Assembly (NCBI GenBank): GCA_934457415.1
Contig: CAKSHM010000010.1
Span: forward strand, 1-64,000
Source of the DNA: an uncultured Eubacteriales bacterium
GTDB taxonomy: Bacteria > Bacillota > Clostridia > Oscillospirales > Acutalibacteraceae
Length of the DNA: 64,000 bases
Reading direction: 5' to 3'
Shown: positions 51,531 to 62,257 of the stretch, one piece after another
Position numbering within the stretch: position 1 is the first letter of the stretch
Layout of the letters: every line of letters starts with the position of its first letter
Notes under the pieces: generated by a model
What the model saw: only the letters and a program-made list of their open reading frames with translations
What the model was told of the DNA's origin: nothing
The model's database searches: none
Position numbers and translations under genes: made by a program

Positions 51531-52424
51531 TTATTGTTCTTTATTTTCATTACCTGTTTTGCTTAAATTCATATCTTCCAACCGATAAGATGAATAAGAT
51601 TTATGTACAATATGTAAATCAATATTCTTTTCTTTAACTATCAACTGCAAATCTTTTAATATTTCATCATTATGCCATCCTTTTGCACCTAAATAAATAG
51701 CTGAAGGTTTAGCATAAAAACGATTATCTTGTGTTGGGACGATCACACGCCATTCATCTTCATATTTCCAGTCGGGCGATTTAAAAAGCATAGCATATAG
51801 CAATAATTCCTGATCAAGAATATCATCATGCGATAATGTAGTATCCGTATATATTACTGGCAAAACCATTTTATCTATATATGGATTTTCTAATAAATCA
51901 TACTCTATACAAACCCCATTATGGGAATCTCCATAATGTGACCACATAGTAATTGATAGTGGATTTGTTGTTAAACTTCCTATTAAAAAAGAATTATCAA
52001 TCAGTTTTGTAAAATCTAAAGATGATTGCATATAAAACTCACGCATATTTTTATAACAATAATACAATTTATCTTTTGCAAGTATTTTTTCATCCTTGTT
52101 TTCAATTTCATCAGTCATTTGCTTTAACACTTCAATTACATTTTCGCCATTCTCAACACGCTTATGCCATAGTTTAGTTAAGTACTCATCCGAAAAGAAT
52201 TGATAATCTTCAGCGAAATTAATAAGTTTGTTCGGATTAAAATCAGCATTTACAAAAGACTCAAAAGGATCATTTAATACTGATGGCTTACTTAACCAAA
52301 TATAATCATTTCGAATACTATCAATTGTATTTGAGTCAAAACGTTTATATTTATACAATTTTTTAGGTTTGTTATTTATCTTATCCTTAAAATTTTTTTG
52401 AATATATTCTAATTCTTTTTTCAT
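51531..52424 (-). CDS. DUF2971 protein, 297 aa
   Basis: The family pattern is clear: LYKYKRFDSNTIDSIRNDYI, WLSKPSVLNDPFESF and later MWSHYGDSHNGVCIEYDLL, then a region with YEDEWRVIV. DUF2971 proteins occur in defence islands and near toxin genes; the activity is unproven. It starts 3 nt after the Fic stop, which implies a shared transcript. Confidence 0.82.
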   Translation of the reverse strand: MKKELEYIQKNFKDKINNKPKKLYKYKRFDSNTIDSIRNDYIWLSKPSVLNDPFESFVNADFNPNKLINFAEDYQFFSDEYLTKLWHKRVENGENVIEVLKQMTDEIENKDEKILAKDKLYYCYKNMREFYMQSSLDFTKLIDNSFLIGSLTTNPLSITMWSHYGDSHNGVCIEYDLLENPYIDKMVLPVIYTDTTLSHDDILDQELLLYAMLFKSPDWKYEDEWRVIVPTQDNRFYAKPSAIYLGAKGWHNDEILKDLQLIVKEKNIDLHIVHKSYSSYRLEDMNLSKTGNENKEQ

Positions 52425-52427
52425 ATT

Positions 52428-53147
52428 TTAATATTGCTCTTCCGTATACTCATGCGGGCGTTCTTTATAGTCTTTAACTTTGTATTCGCCGATGGTATCA
52501 TATTTACTTGCTTTGGTTTCGGTTGGGGTGTTGGTTTCGTTATCTTCGCCGAGGATTGCATCGAAGAAGATGTGTTCAAGATATTCGTATTTTGAATAAA
52601 TACCTTGTGATGCCCAAACGAGAGCATTACGAACATAAGCGGAGTTTGTTTTAAATAATTCGTGTTCTACCTCAAATCCCAATGATTTTGCAAGCAGTAC
52701 CGCAAACACTATAACTGTTCTTGTATTACCTTCACGGAAGGGGTGGGTTTGCCAAATACTTGCTATAATACGAACAAGTTTAAAAACAATATCCTTATCA
52801 TTATCGCCGGTTCTTTTGAGCTTGGCGATTTCTTTCATTGTTTCGTTCAGTTGCTTTTTTATTTCTTTGGGATAAGCATAACGAACGGTATCACCGCCAA
52901 GGACGTCTTCGTATTTTACCATTTGAATGGTACGGAATTCTCCCGCCCAATCAAATATCTGACCAAAGATATTGCGGTGAATATCCTGCAAAGTTTCGGT
53001 GTTAAACTTATCGTACTTATAATCATAAATTGCCGCCATAGCAAGACCGGTAATATCGGCTTCTGCCTTGCGTAGCAGTTCTGAATTTTTAATATCAGCT
53101 AAGTTTTTGAGTACGTTTACATCATCATATAAATAAGGGTCGCGCAT
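52428..53147 (-). CDS. Fic/DOC-family AMPylator-like protein, 239 aa
   Basis: The Fic core has HPFREGNTRT (H135 to T144): catalytic His, the acidic Glu and the Asn of the anion hole are present. The usual HPFxEGNGRxxR is altered: Thr replaces the second Gly, and the last Arg is absent, a variant seen in Doc-like and other Fic proteins. A flap is seen in FRTIQMVKYEDVLGG. It modifies a target protein with AMP or another phosphate compound. It begins 3 nt after the antitoxin-like gene. Confidence 0.85.
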   Translation of the reverse strand: MRDPYLYDDVNVLKNLADIKNSELLRKAEADITGLAMAAIYDYKYDKFNTETLQDIHRNIFGQIFDWAGEFRTIQMVKYEDVLGGDTVRYAYPKEIKKQLNETMKEIAKLKRTGDNDKDIVFKLVRIIASIWQTHPFREGNTRTVIVFAVLLAKSLGFEVEHELFKTNSAYVRNALVWASQGIYSKYEYLEHIFFDAILGEDNETNTPTETKASKYDTIGEYKVKDYKERPHEYTEEQY

Positions 53148-53150
53148 TTG

Positions 53151-53672
53151 TTATACCTCCGTTACAAAACCGTATCTTCTGAGTGTTTGTTCAAACACCG
53201 ATAAGAATGTTATATTGCCTTTTTTCCAATTGGCAAGGTCGGTTTTAACCTTAGCACTTACGGGAACACCCTCAATTGAGGTCATAGCATCAGAAAAGGA
53301 AATTCGCTTTTCTTTTTCGTCAGCAGAAATGCTATCCATACCGCTTGTGAGTTTAAGCATTTTTAATTTACGAAGTAATGCTTTATCCAACAACTCTGCG
53401 GCGGTTTCAATATCAGCAAGTCTTAATATAACTTCGGGTAATTGTGCCTCGTATTCTTTCCTTAAAGAAATTTGATTTGATATTTCATCTGCTTCTTCAG
53501 CCTTGATGTATTTGCTCTCAACAGTATCGCCGTTACGGGTTTGCAAGTATAAATACTGCTTACCGCCAATCTTCTTTTTAGAAATATATCCTTTGGGCAA
53601 AACACTAAGTTTTTGCTCAATTTCAAGTTTCTGCGCAAGTAGTTCTTTATATTCAAAAATAATATCAGTCAT
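53151..53672 (-). CDS. Fic-linked antitoxin-like protein, 173 aa
   Basis: The N-terminal two-thirds are helical or coiled-coil (residues 1-110, LAQKLEIEQKLSVLPKGY and IETAAELLDKALLRKLKML). The end contains SDAMTSIEGVPVSAKVKTDL, which resembles the Fic-inhibiting helix of VbhA-type antitoxins, although the S/T-x3-E spacing is not exact (Met at the first position). It is the first gene of the operon, with AGGAGGT upstream. I infer that it restrains the Fic protein. Confidence 0.6.
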   Translation of the reverse strand: MTDIIFEYKELLAQKLEIEQKLSVLPKGYISKKKIGGKQYLYLQTRNGDTVESKYIKAEEADEISNQISLRKEYEAQLPEVILRLADIETAAELLDKALLRKLKMLKLTSGMDSISADEKEKRISFSDAMTSIEGVPVSAKVKTDLANWKKGNITFLSVFEQTLRRYGFVTEV

Positions 53673-53695
53673 ACTATTACCTCCTGATTACTAAT

Positions 53696-53749
53696 AGTAT
53701 ATCATAAAATAACCTACAAATCAACAATTAATCGAAAATTTGTAGGTTA
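53696..53749 (-). promoter_or_regulatory. Fic operon promoter overlapped by an inverted repeat
   Basis: Minus-strand TTGATT (53719-53724), a 17-nt spacer and TATACT (53696-53701). A 12-bp inverted repeat TAACCTACAAAT (53710-53721) / ATTTGTAGGTTA (53738-53749) covers the -35 region and spacer. It could be an operator for the antitoxin or a terminator for the small gene upstream. Confidence 0.55.
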
Positions 53750-53783
53750 ATTATAATTATGGCGTAATTAAGATAGCAGTGAT

Positions 53784-53954
53784 TCAATTTGATTTTCTTT
53801 TAAGACCGCCATCACTTGCAACAAACAAGGTGATACCTAAACATATTAGAAAAGCGCCTGTTGATGTTGAGACCTTATATAAAAGTGCAAGATAGCCTGT
53901 CCGAACAGTAATTAATATTAAAATCAGCATAACAACAAACTTAAACAGTTTCAT
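53784..53954 (-). CDS. Small membrane protein, 56 aa
   Basis: Two hydrophobic stretches (about 5-28 and 33-48) and a basic tail (GGLKRKSN). The ATG at 53954 has AAAGGAGGA upstream; the longer reading (to 54026) would overlap the cotJC end and was rejected. It is the first backbone-side gene after the island and lies 37 nt downstream of cotJC, perhaps on the same transcript. The function is unknown. Confidence 0.6.
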   Translation of the reverse strand: MKLFKFVVMLILILITVRTGYLALLYKVSTSTGAFLICLGITLFVASDGGLKRKSN

Positions 53955-53991
53955 TTTAAATCCTCCTTTTATGTACTTAAAAAGCCTTATT

Positions 53992-54570
53992 TCAAGCGGT
54001 TTTGTCAGCTGCTCCGCCATTGTCATTCCACTTTGTTTGCTGTGCTTCGCCGAATCTTTGATAATGCACTATTTCTCTTTCTCTTAAAAATTTAAGCGGA
54101 TCAATAATATCGGGATCGTCTATAAGCCTTAAAAGGTTGTCATAGGTAAGGCGCGCCTTTTGCTCTGCGGCGAGGTCCTCGTGCAGGTCGGCGATAATGT
54201 CGCCCGTGGACTGAATGGAGTTTGCGTCCCAAGGAACGGAAGAGGCGGCTATCGGATAGACTCCTGCGGTGTGGTCGACGAAATACTTATCAAAGCCGGA
54301 CTGCATTATCTGTTCCTTTGTAAGATTTCTTGTCAGCTGATGAACCATGGCGCAAATCATTTCAAGATGGGCAAGCTCTTCGGTACCTATATCGGTAAGA
54401 CAGCCCTTAACATCGTCATAAGGCATCGAATAGCGCTGGCTTAAATACCGCATTGAAGCGCCGAGCTCCCCGTCCGGTCCGCCGTACTGAGTAATAATTA
54501 TCTGGGCAAGCTTAGGATTGGGATTTTTGATTTTAACGGGATATTGAAGTTTTTTATCATACTGCCACAT
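53992..54570 (-). CDS. cotJC: Spore coat protein CotJC (manganese-catalase family)
   Basis: An inner spore coat protein (192 aa) with the manganese-catalase-like ferritin fold: YGGPDGELGASMRYLSQRYS, TDIGTEELAHLEMICAMVHQ and LHEDLAAEQKARLTYDNLLR supply the carboxylate and His metal ligands. It is the last gene of cotJA-cotJB-cotJC. Expression in the mother cell during sporulation is known for the family. Confidence 0.93.
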   Translation of the reverse strand: MWQYDKKLQYPVKIKNPNPKLAQIIITQYGGPDGELGASMRYLSQRYSMPYDDVKGCLTDIGTEELAHLEMICAMVHQLTRNLTKEQIMQSGFDKYFVDHTAGVYPIAASSVPWDANSIQSTGDIIADLHEDLAAEQKARLTYDNLLRLIDDPDIIDPLKFLREREIVHYQRFGEAQQTKWNDNGGAADKTA

Positions 54571-54573
54571 AAA

Positions 54574-54849
54574 TCAGTTCTCCTCGCTTTCGTTTTCCCA
54601 AGGCCACGGTCCGTCGGTCCAAGTCCACACAGGGGTATCTGCCGGAACTTCATTTACGGTTGTAATATAAGGACCGTATTTTTGCGTATAAGCCGAAACC
54701 GCGGCGTTTCTTGAGTCTCTGAATGTTTTAAGCTTTTTTAAGGCACCCTCGCTGTCAGGGTGGGTGTCAAGAAACAAAACCATTTCATGTATGGCAAAAT
54801 CATATTCGTTTATTCTGCGCAGCATAGCTCTTTTTGTAAGGTCTGTCAT
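54574..54849 (-). CDS. cotJB: Spore coat protein CotJB
   Basis: A small protein (91 aa) of the CotJB family (RRINEYDFAIHEMVLFLDTH, YTQKYGPYITTVNEVPADTP, then WTWTDGPWPWE). It overlaps cotJA by 4 nt and ends 3 nt before cotJC, giving a compact three-gene operon. Confidence 0.93.
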   Translation of the reverse strand: MTDLTKRAMLRRINEYDFAIHEMVLFLDTHPDSEGALKKLKTFRDSRNAAVSAYTQKYGPYITTVNEVPADTPVWTWTDGPWPWENESEEN

Positions 54850-55007
54850 TTTGAGTCGCCTCCGCGCAAAAAAGGCTTGTCGAGATCAGGGAAAATCGTT
54901 CCGCGGATATAGCCCTCGGAAATATCATACACCCCGTCGTCGGGCTGCAGGTTGATAAATGCCATTGCAAGAATTTCACTGTCATTGCAGATTTTTTCTT
55001 TTTCCAT
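54846..55007 (-). CDS. cotJA: Spore coat-associated protein CotJA
   Basis: A 53-aa CotJA-like protein (EILAMAFINLQPDDGVYDIS, then PDLDKPF). The ATG at 55007 follows AAGGAGC; a longer reading to 55046 runs through the repeat upstream and was rejected. A T-arm-like hairpin lies right at the ribosome site. Confidence 0.85.
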   Translation of the reverse strand: MEKEKICNDSEILAMAFINLQPDDGVYDISEGYIRGTIFPDLDKPFLRGGDSK

Positions 55008-55019
55008 TATAAAGCTCCT

Positions 55020-55296
55020 TAGTGTGACAGGACTCGAACCTGCCACGGTTTTTCTCGCCGCCTTTTAGATTGCGGCTTTGTGTTCATTTTTGCAAGGCGC
55101 CAGCCTTGCTGCAAATTTCTCGCTTCGCCGAAATCAAAATTCGGCGGCAGAAACTTTTAACCTACCGAAACAAAAAATTTTGTTATAAGACGAAGCCGAC
55201 TAAACGCAGGAATACTGCCGTATTTCAAGTTTTGAGGCAATGTATTATGCAAAATTTTGTTTCGTAGGCGTGACAGGTTCGAGTCCTGTCACACTA
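55020..55296. mobile_element. MITE-like element with T-arm-like terminal inverted repeats
   Basis: The ends are 27-bp inverted repeats (55020-55046 and 55270-55296), differing at one base; each is itself a hairpin resembling a tRNA T arm (ACAGG-TTCGAGT-CCTGT). Inside are more inverted repeats: GAAACAAAAAATTTTG near 55165 against CAAAATTTTGTTTCG near 55251, and TTTGCAAGG against CCTTGCTGCAAA at 55090-55115. It has no coding capacity. The left end touches the cotJA ribosome site. Confidence 0.6.
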
Positions 55297-55366
55297 TATT
55301 TATTGAGTTTAAAAATTTAAGAACTCTATAACAGTTTATTCCTATAATTATTTCATGTTAAAAAAA

Positions 55367-55390
55367 GCGCCTGCCAAATACGGCAGACGC
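55367..55390 (-). terminator. Terminator of folT
   Basis: Stem GCGCCTGCC/GGCAGACGC with one wobble, followed on the minus strand by TTTTTTT, 12 bp past the folT stop. Confidence 0.85.
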
Positions 55391-55402
55391 ATTAAAAATA
55401 TT

Positions 55403-55936
55403 TTAAATATAACCCTTAAGCCTTTTTATAACCGGCGGAATAAGCAAGGATATAACGACCGCTGTTATAACTCCGGAAAGAATTCTTGTAACAAGAACTA
55501 TCCCGAAAAGGGCTACGGGATATCCGTAAATTTTAGCGTCAATATACATAACCGCTGTGTTTGCCGCCGTAACTATGAGTGCGCTTATCACCGTGCATAG
55601 AATAAGGGGAAAACGCTTGAGGCTTCTTCCTAAAGCAATAAATAAAAGACCGACCGAGAGACCGCGAAGAACTGCGGGAAGAGTCCAAAGCACGGTAGTG
55701 GCAGTAAGCCCGTAGGTTATGAGCTGACCGATAAACGCACCCGTAAACCCTGACGCTGCCGCCCAGAGCGGACCTATGCACACGGCGGTGATAATAACGG
55801 GAATTGCGTTAAGTGAAATTTTAACCGAGCCGCCCATGGCCGAACTTAAGGTTGTACTTAGATAATCAAGACCGACATAGAGCGCTGCCATGACTGCGCA
55901 AAAGCAAAGCTTTTTGGAAAAAGTGTTTTTTGACAT
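55403..55936 (-). CDS. folT: Folate ECF transporter S component FolT
   Basis: A substrate-binding membrane subunit (177 aa, about six helices) of an energy-coupling-factor transporter: KLCFCAVMAALYVGLDYLST at the start, then KISLNAIPVIITAVCIGPLW and GLTATTVLWTLPAVLRGLSV. The folate assignment rests on the upstream tetrahydrofolate riboswitch and on the similarity to FolT; the shared EcfA/EcfT module is elsewhere. The ATG at 55936 has GGGAGG upstream; the longer reading adds 13 residues. Confidence 0.88.
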   Translation of the reverse strand: MSKNTFSKKLCFCAVMAALYVGLDYLSTTLSSAMGGSVKISLNAIPVIITAVCIGPLWAAASGFTGAFIGQLITYGLTATTVLWTLPAVLRGLSVGLLFIALGRSLKRFPLILCTVISALIVTAANTAVMYIDAKIYGYPVALFGIVLVTRILSGVITAVVISLLIPPVIKRLKGYI

Positions 55937-55960
55937 AAAAATAACCTCCCTATCATCCCG

Positions 55961-55987
55961 GTGCGGCAGGCTCAAGTCCTGTCACAC
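55961..55987 (-). repeat. T-arm-like hairpin between riboswitch and folT
   Basis: GTGCGGCAGG (55961-55970), loop CTCAAGT, CCTGTCACAC (55978-55987). It lies between the riboswitch and the folT ribosome site and may serve in its expression. Confidence 0.6.
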
Positions 55988-56028
55988 TAACCGAAAGATA
56001 ATAGAAAGGAAAAATAATTCTATTTCTG

Positions 56029-56142
56029 TCAGCGGGATACGGTATTTTAACCGCAGACCGCTTCAAGCCATACCCGAGCCGTCTTTCGTTCCGCGGACAA
56101 CTCCCCGTTCCGCAGACACTTTACGCTAAAATACCTACTCTG
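56029..56142 (-). promoter_or_regulatory. Tetrahydrofolate (THF) riboswitch
   Basis: On the minus strand it begins AGAGTAGGTATTTTAGCGTA and contains AAGTGT, the conserved P1/P2 start of the THF class. GGTATTTTA pairs with TAAAATACC, and the 3' part TAAAATACCGTATCCCGC matches the family's P2/P1 closing segment. The middle P3 part (CTGCGGAAC and CCGCGGAAC) is expanded. It sits in the folT leader. Expected effect: folate turns expression off. Confidence 0.85.
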
Positions 56143-56154
56143 AAATATATTGGT

Positions 56155-56184
56155 ATTATACATCATAAAAAATTATTTTGTCAA
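56155..56184 (-). promoter_or_regulatory. folT promoter
   Basis: Minus-strand TTGACA (56179-56184), an 18-nt spacer and TATAAT (56155-56160), 13 bp before the riboswitch. Confidence 0.8.
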
Positions 56185-56195
56185 GTAAATTTTTA

Positions 56196-56224
56196 TTGAC
56201 TTAAAACTTTAAAGGTGATAGAAT
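56196..56224 (+). promoter_or_regulatory. IMP dehydrogenase gene promoter
   Basis: TTGACT (56196-56201), a 17-nt spacer and TAGAAT (56219-56224), 43 bp before the ATG. It lies back to back with the folT promoter. Confidence 0.65.
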
Positions 56225-56266
56225 TATAAAAATATTAAACTTATCATATTAAAAGGAGCTTTGAAA

Positions 56267-57769
56267 ATGGCAGTATTTATCAACGAACAATCACACACCT
56301 TTAACGAATATTTGCTTATCCCGGGGTATTCCTCGAGCAAATGTGTACCTGCGAATGTAACGCTTAAAACTCCCCTTGTTAAATTCAAAAAGGGCGAAGA
56401 GGCTGCCATAACCATGAATATTCCGCTGGTTTCTGCTATCATGCAGTCGGTTTCGGGAGACAGGCTGGCGGTCGCTCTTGCAACAGAGGGCGGAGTTTCT
56501 TTTATTTACGGTTCGCAGTCAATAGAGGACGAAGCGGCAATGGTAAGCCGTGCGAAATCCTATAAGGCAGGCTTTGTAAAAAGCGATTCAAATATCAGTC
56601 CGGAGGATACGCTTAAGGATATTATTTCTTTAAAGGAAAAAACAGGCCATTCAACCGTTGCGGTTACAAAGGACGGCACCGATAAGGGCGAGCTTGTGGG
56701 AATCGTCACAAGCAGGGATTACAGGGTGAGCAGAATGTCGCCCGAAACAAAGGTAAAGGATTTCATGACTCCTTTTGATAAGCTCATAACCGCCAAGGAG
56801 GGAACAACCTTAAAGGAAGCAAATGATATTATATGGGACAATAAGCTTAATTCCCTGCCGATAATAGACAGTGACCGCAGGCTTTGCTATTTTGTTTTCA
56901 GAAAGGATTATGACACACATAAACAAAATCCCGATGAGCTTCTTGATAAATCAAAACGGTATGTTGTGGGGGCAGGTATAAACACGAGGGATTATGCCAA
57001 GAGAGTTCCTGCCCTTGTAAACGCGGGAGCGGACGTGCTTTGTATTGATTCTTCCGAGGGCTATTCCGAGTGGCAGAAGCTTACAATTGACTGGATAAGG
57101 GAGAATTACGGCGATACCGTCAAGGTAGGAGCCGGAAATGTTGTTGACGCCGAGGGCTTTAAGTTTTTAGCCGAGTGCGGAGCGGACTTTGTGAAGGTCG
57201 GCATAGGCGGCGGCTCTATTTGTATCACCCGTGAAACAAAGGGAATAGGCAGAGGTCAGGCGACCGCGCTTATCGATGTCTGCAAGGCGCGCGACGAATA
57301 CTATAAGGAAACCGGAGTTTATGTACCCGTTTGTTCGGACGGCGGAATTGTTTATGACCATCATATAACTCTCGCTCTCGCTATGGGCGCGGATTTCATA
57401 ATGCTCGGAAGATATTTCGCAAGGTTTGACGAAAGCCCGACAAATAAGGTCAATATCGGCGGAACATATTATAAGGAATACTGGGGCGAGGGCTCTAACA
57501 GGGCAAGAAACTGGCAGCGCTATGACCTCGGCGGAGATAAAAAATTAAGCTTTGAAGAGGGCGTTGATTCCTATGTTCCTTATGCTGGAAGTCTGAAGGA
57601 TAATGTCGGACTGACTTTAAGCAAGGTTAAATCCACCATGTGCAACTGCGGAGCGCTGAGCATTCCCGAGCTTCAAAAGAAAGCCAAGCTCACTCTTGTA
57701 AGCTCCACAAGCATTGTCGAGGGCGGAGCGCATGATGTTATCCAGAAGGAAAGCACTTCGATAAAATGA
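56267..57769 (+). CDS. guaB: IMP dehydrogenase
   Basis: It oxidises IMP to XMP, the committed step to guanine nucleotides. The protein (500 aa) is a TIM barrel interrupted by two CBS domains (about 95-220; [20 protein letters not shown]). The active-site loop is [20 protein letters not shown] with Cys319. Most bacterial enzymes have GPGSICTTR here, so this belongs to the variant with SICITRE known from some clostridia and protozoa. I chose the ATG at 56267 with AAAAGGAG upstream. It overlaps maf by 4 nt. Confidence 0.92.
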   Translation: MAVFINEQSHTFNEYLLIPGYSSSKCVPANVTLKTPLVKFKKGEEAAITMNIPLVSAIMQSVSGDRLAVALATEGGVSFIYGSQSIEDEAAMVSRAKSYKAGFVKSDSNISPEDTLKDIISLKEKTGHSTVAVTKDGTDKGELVGIVTSRDYRVSRMSPETKVKDFMTPFDKLITAKEGTTLKEANDIIWDNKLNSLPIIDSDRRLCYFVFRKDYDTHKQNPDELLDKSKRYVVGAGINTRDYAKRVPALVNAGADVLCIDSSEGYSEWQKLTIDWIRENYGDTVKVGAGNVVDAEGFKFLAECGADFVKVGIGGGSICITRETKGIGRGQATALIDVCKARDEYYKETGVYVPVCSDGGIVYDHHITLALAMGADFIMLGRYFARFDESPTNKVNIGGTYYKEYWGEGSNRARNWQRYDLGGDKKLSFEEGVDSYVPYAGSLKDNVGLTLSKVKSTMCNCGALSIPELQKKAKLTLVSSTSIVEGGAHDVIQKESTSIK

Positions 57770-58314
57770 GTTTGATTTTAGCCTCGGCGTCGCCGAGAAG
57801 AAAAGAACTTTTAAGGCTTATAACCGATGATTTTACGGTTCTGACAGCAGATGTTGACGAAACCGTTCCTAAAGATATTGATATTTTTGAAGCCCCCGTT
57901 TACCTTGCTTTAAAAAAAGCAAGGGCGGTTGCCGAAAAAAACAAAAAATCAATTATAATAGGTGCCGATACGGCGGTTTTCTTAGGAGAAAAAATGCTAG
58001 GCAAGCCTGAAAGTGAAGAAAACGCCGAAAAAATGCTCTCTTCCCTTTCCGGAAAAGAGCATTTGGTTATAACCGGTTGCGCTGTAATAAAGGGAAAAGA
58101 AATAAAGACCTTTTCGGTTAAAACCTATGTTAAATTTAAAAGCCTTACAAAAAAGGAAATAAAAGATTATATAGCAACAGGCGAGCCTATAGATAAGGCA
58201 GGAGCCTACGGAATTCAGGGCAAGGGCGCGCTTTTCGTCGAGAAAATAAACGGCGATTATTATAATGTCGTCGGACTGCCGGTTGAAAAGCTTAATGCTG
58301 TTTTGACCTTTTGA
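57766..58314 (+). CDS. maf: Maf-like nucleotide pyrophosphatase
   Basis: A house-cleaning nucleotide pyrophosphatase (182 aa) that hydrolyses non-canonical or excess dTTP/UTP-type nucleotides. It opens with the family motif [14 protein letters not shown] and contains [15 protein letters not shown] and [14 protein letters not shown]. Its ATG overlaps the guaB stop (ATGA), so it is coupled to guaB. The 3' end overlaps the convergent AraC gene by 23 nt. Confidence 0.92.
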   Translation: MSLILASASPRRKELLRLITDDFTVLTADVDETVPKDIDIFEAPVYLALKKARAVAEKNKKSIIIGADTAVFLGEKMLGKPESEENAEKMLSSLSGKEHLVITGCAVIKGKEIKTFSVKTYVKFKSLTKKEIKDYIATGEPIDKAGAYGIQGKGALFVEKINGDYYNVVGLPVEKLNAVLTF

Positions 58315-59173
58315 AATCCATGGGAGATATTCCGACAGATTTTTTAAAAGCGCGGCTGAAATAAAGGCTGTCTGAAAATCCGACCGTAAACGCAATCTGC
58401 GAGATATTAAGCTCGCTGTTTTTTATAAGCGATTTGGCGGCTTTTATCCGCTGTTCATTTCTGAAAGCTACCGGAGTTGTTCCGGTGGCTTTTTTAAAAC
58501 GCCTTAAAAAATGCGATAAGGACATATTGGCTTTTTTTGCAAGCTCAGAATTAGAAATGTTTTCTGAATAATGCGAACTTATAAAGCTTGATATTTTTTC
58601 AATTTCGGGGTCGGAGCTTTCTTTTTTCGCCCCCGAATTTTTTAGTCCGATTTCACATATAAGCTCAAAAAGCTTTGAACAGCAAAGCATATTTGAAAAA
58701 GAGTCGTTAAGTCTGAAATTCTTGATCATAAAATCAACGGAATTTGCGAATTCGGGAGATTTGCCGAAATCAAACACACTTTCTTTAAGTCCCGCGGTGC
58801 TTAAAATTTTTTCCGTAAGTCTGCCACCGAAATGCACCCAGTATACAACCGATTCAGGAGTCGGTATATACCAGTATACCTGCTTTTCATGCGGTCGGTA
58901 TAAAAACACCTGACCGCTTTTTAAGCGGAATTTTCCTTCATTGTTTTCAAATTCCGCTTCGCCTGCTTTTATGTAAAGCAGCTGATAGTCCATTCTGCCT
59001 AAAGGTCTTGAATTTAAAAAATTGTATCCCGAAAGGTGTACCTTTCCTGCATTATTGACCGCGAAATCTTCCTTTACATCGACATCATCGTCATAAAAAG
59101 CCGCGGAAATAAAATTGGTCAAAAAATCACCCTCTTTTAAATTATTATAATTCAATATGAGACTTTTGTCCAT
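58292..59173 (-). CDS. AraC-family regulator with cupin domain, 293 aa
   Basis: An N-terminal cupin-like sugar-sensing domain (about 30-130: KSGQVFLYRPHEKQVYWYIP, then VYWVHFGG) and a C-terminal double HTH (NSELAKKANMSLSHFLRRFK and ISQIAFTVGFSDSLYFSRAF). It diverges from the GH2 beta-galactosidase gene, so it probably regulates it in response to a galactoside. Confidence 0.88.
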   Translation of the reverse strand: MDKSLILNYNNLKEGDFLTNFISAAFYDDDVDVKEDFAVNNAGKVHLSGYNFLNSRPLGRMDYQLLYIKAGEAEFENNEGKFRLKSGQVFLYRPHEKQVYWYIPTPESVVYWVHFGGRLTEKILSTAGLKESVFDFGKSPEFANSVDFMIKNFRLNDSFSNMLCCSKLFELICEIGLKNSGAKKESSDPEIEKISSFISSHYSENISNSELAKKANMSLSHFLRRFKKATGTTPVAFRNEQRIKAAKSLIKNSELNISQIAFTVGFSDSLYFSRAFKKSVGISPMDFKRSKQH

Positions 59174-59192
59174 AAAAAAGTTTGATTTTGCA

Positions 59193-59221
59193 TTGAGAAT
59201 GACATTTTATGATATTATAAT
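59193..59221 (+). promoter_or_regulatory. Promoter of the GH2 gene
   Basis: TTGAGA (59193-59198), a 17-nt spacer and TATAAT (59216-59221), 33 bp before the ATG at 59255. Confidence 0.7.
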
Positions 59222-59239
59222 GAAATGGAATATAATTAA

Positions 59240-62095
<2,856 letters not shown>

Positions 62096-62101
62096 AAAAA
62101 A

Positions 62102-62130
62102 ACGGGGCTGTCTTAAAACGACAGCCCCGT
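62102..62130 (-). terminator. Terminator of the antiporter gene
   Basis: An 11-bp stem ACGGGGCTGTC/GACAGCCCCGT, followed on the minus strand by TTTTTTTT. It lies just past the GH2 stop codon. Confidence 0.8.
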
Positions 62131-62152
62131 CAATATCTCCCCTGTGTTCTTG

Positions 62153-62178
62153 AAAAACCGCTTAATTAAGCGGTTTTT
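62153..62178. terminator. Bidirectional terminator
   Basis: A perfect 26-bp palindrome, AAAAACCGCTTAA and its complement, with T-runs on both strands, between the convergent GH2 and antiporter genes. Confidence 0.85.
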
Positions 62179-62257
62179 GCTTACAAGGTGTTTTTCGCCG
62201 CATAAAGTGCGTCTGATGACCGACAGCTTATTTTTCCGAATTCCCCTGATTCGTATG

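Larger units (their letters stand above)
30958..53700. mobile_element. Accessory island with a large serine recombinase
   Basis: The region is visibly AT-richer than both flanks. It lacks both backbone repeat families and carries a serine and a tyrosine recombinase, several lone regulators and defence genes. The left edge is set by the recombinase 3' end against a truncated gene. The right edge is placed only by the return of sporulation genes at 53.8 kb; I found no att repeat. No relaxase or coupling protein is visible, so it is a mobilisable, decayed or composite island and not a complete conjugative element. Confidence 0.55.

Noticed and set aside
55070..55267. 65-aa plus-strand ORF
   Set aside because: It is inside the inverted-repeat element upstream of cotJA, with no ribosome site.
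55270..55296. tRNA gene, because of the GGTTCGAGTCC T-arm sequence
   Set aside because: No D arm, anticodon arm or acceptor partner is found; the hairpin stem extends past a T arm and recurs at other loci.
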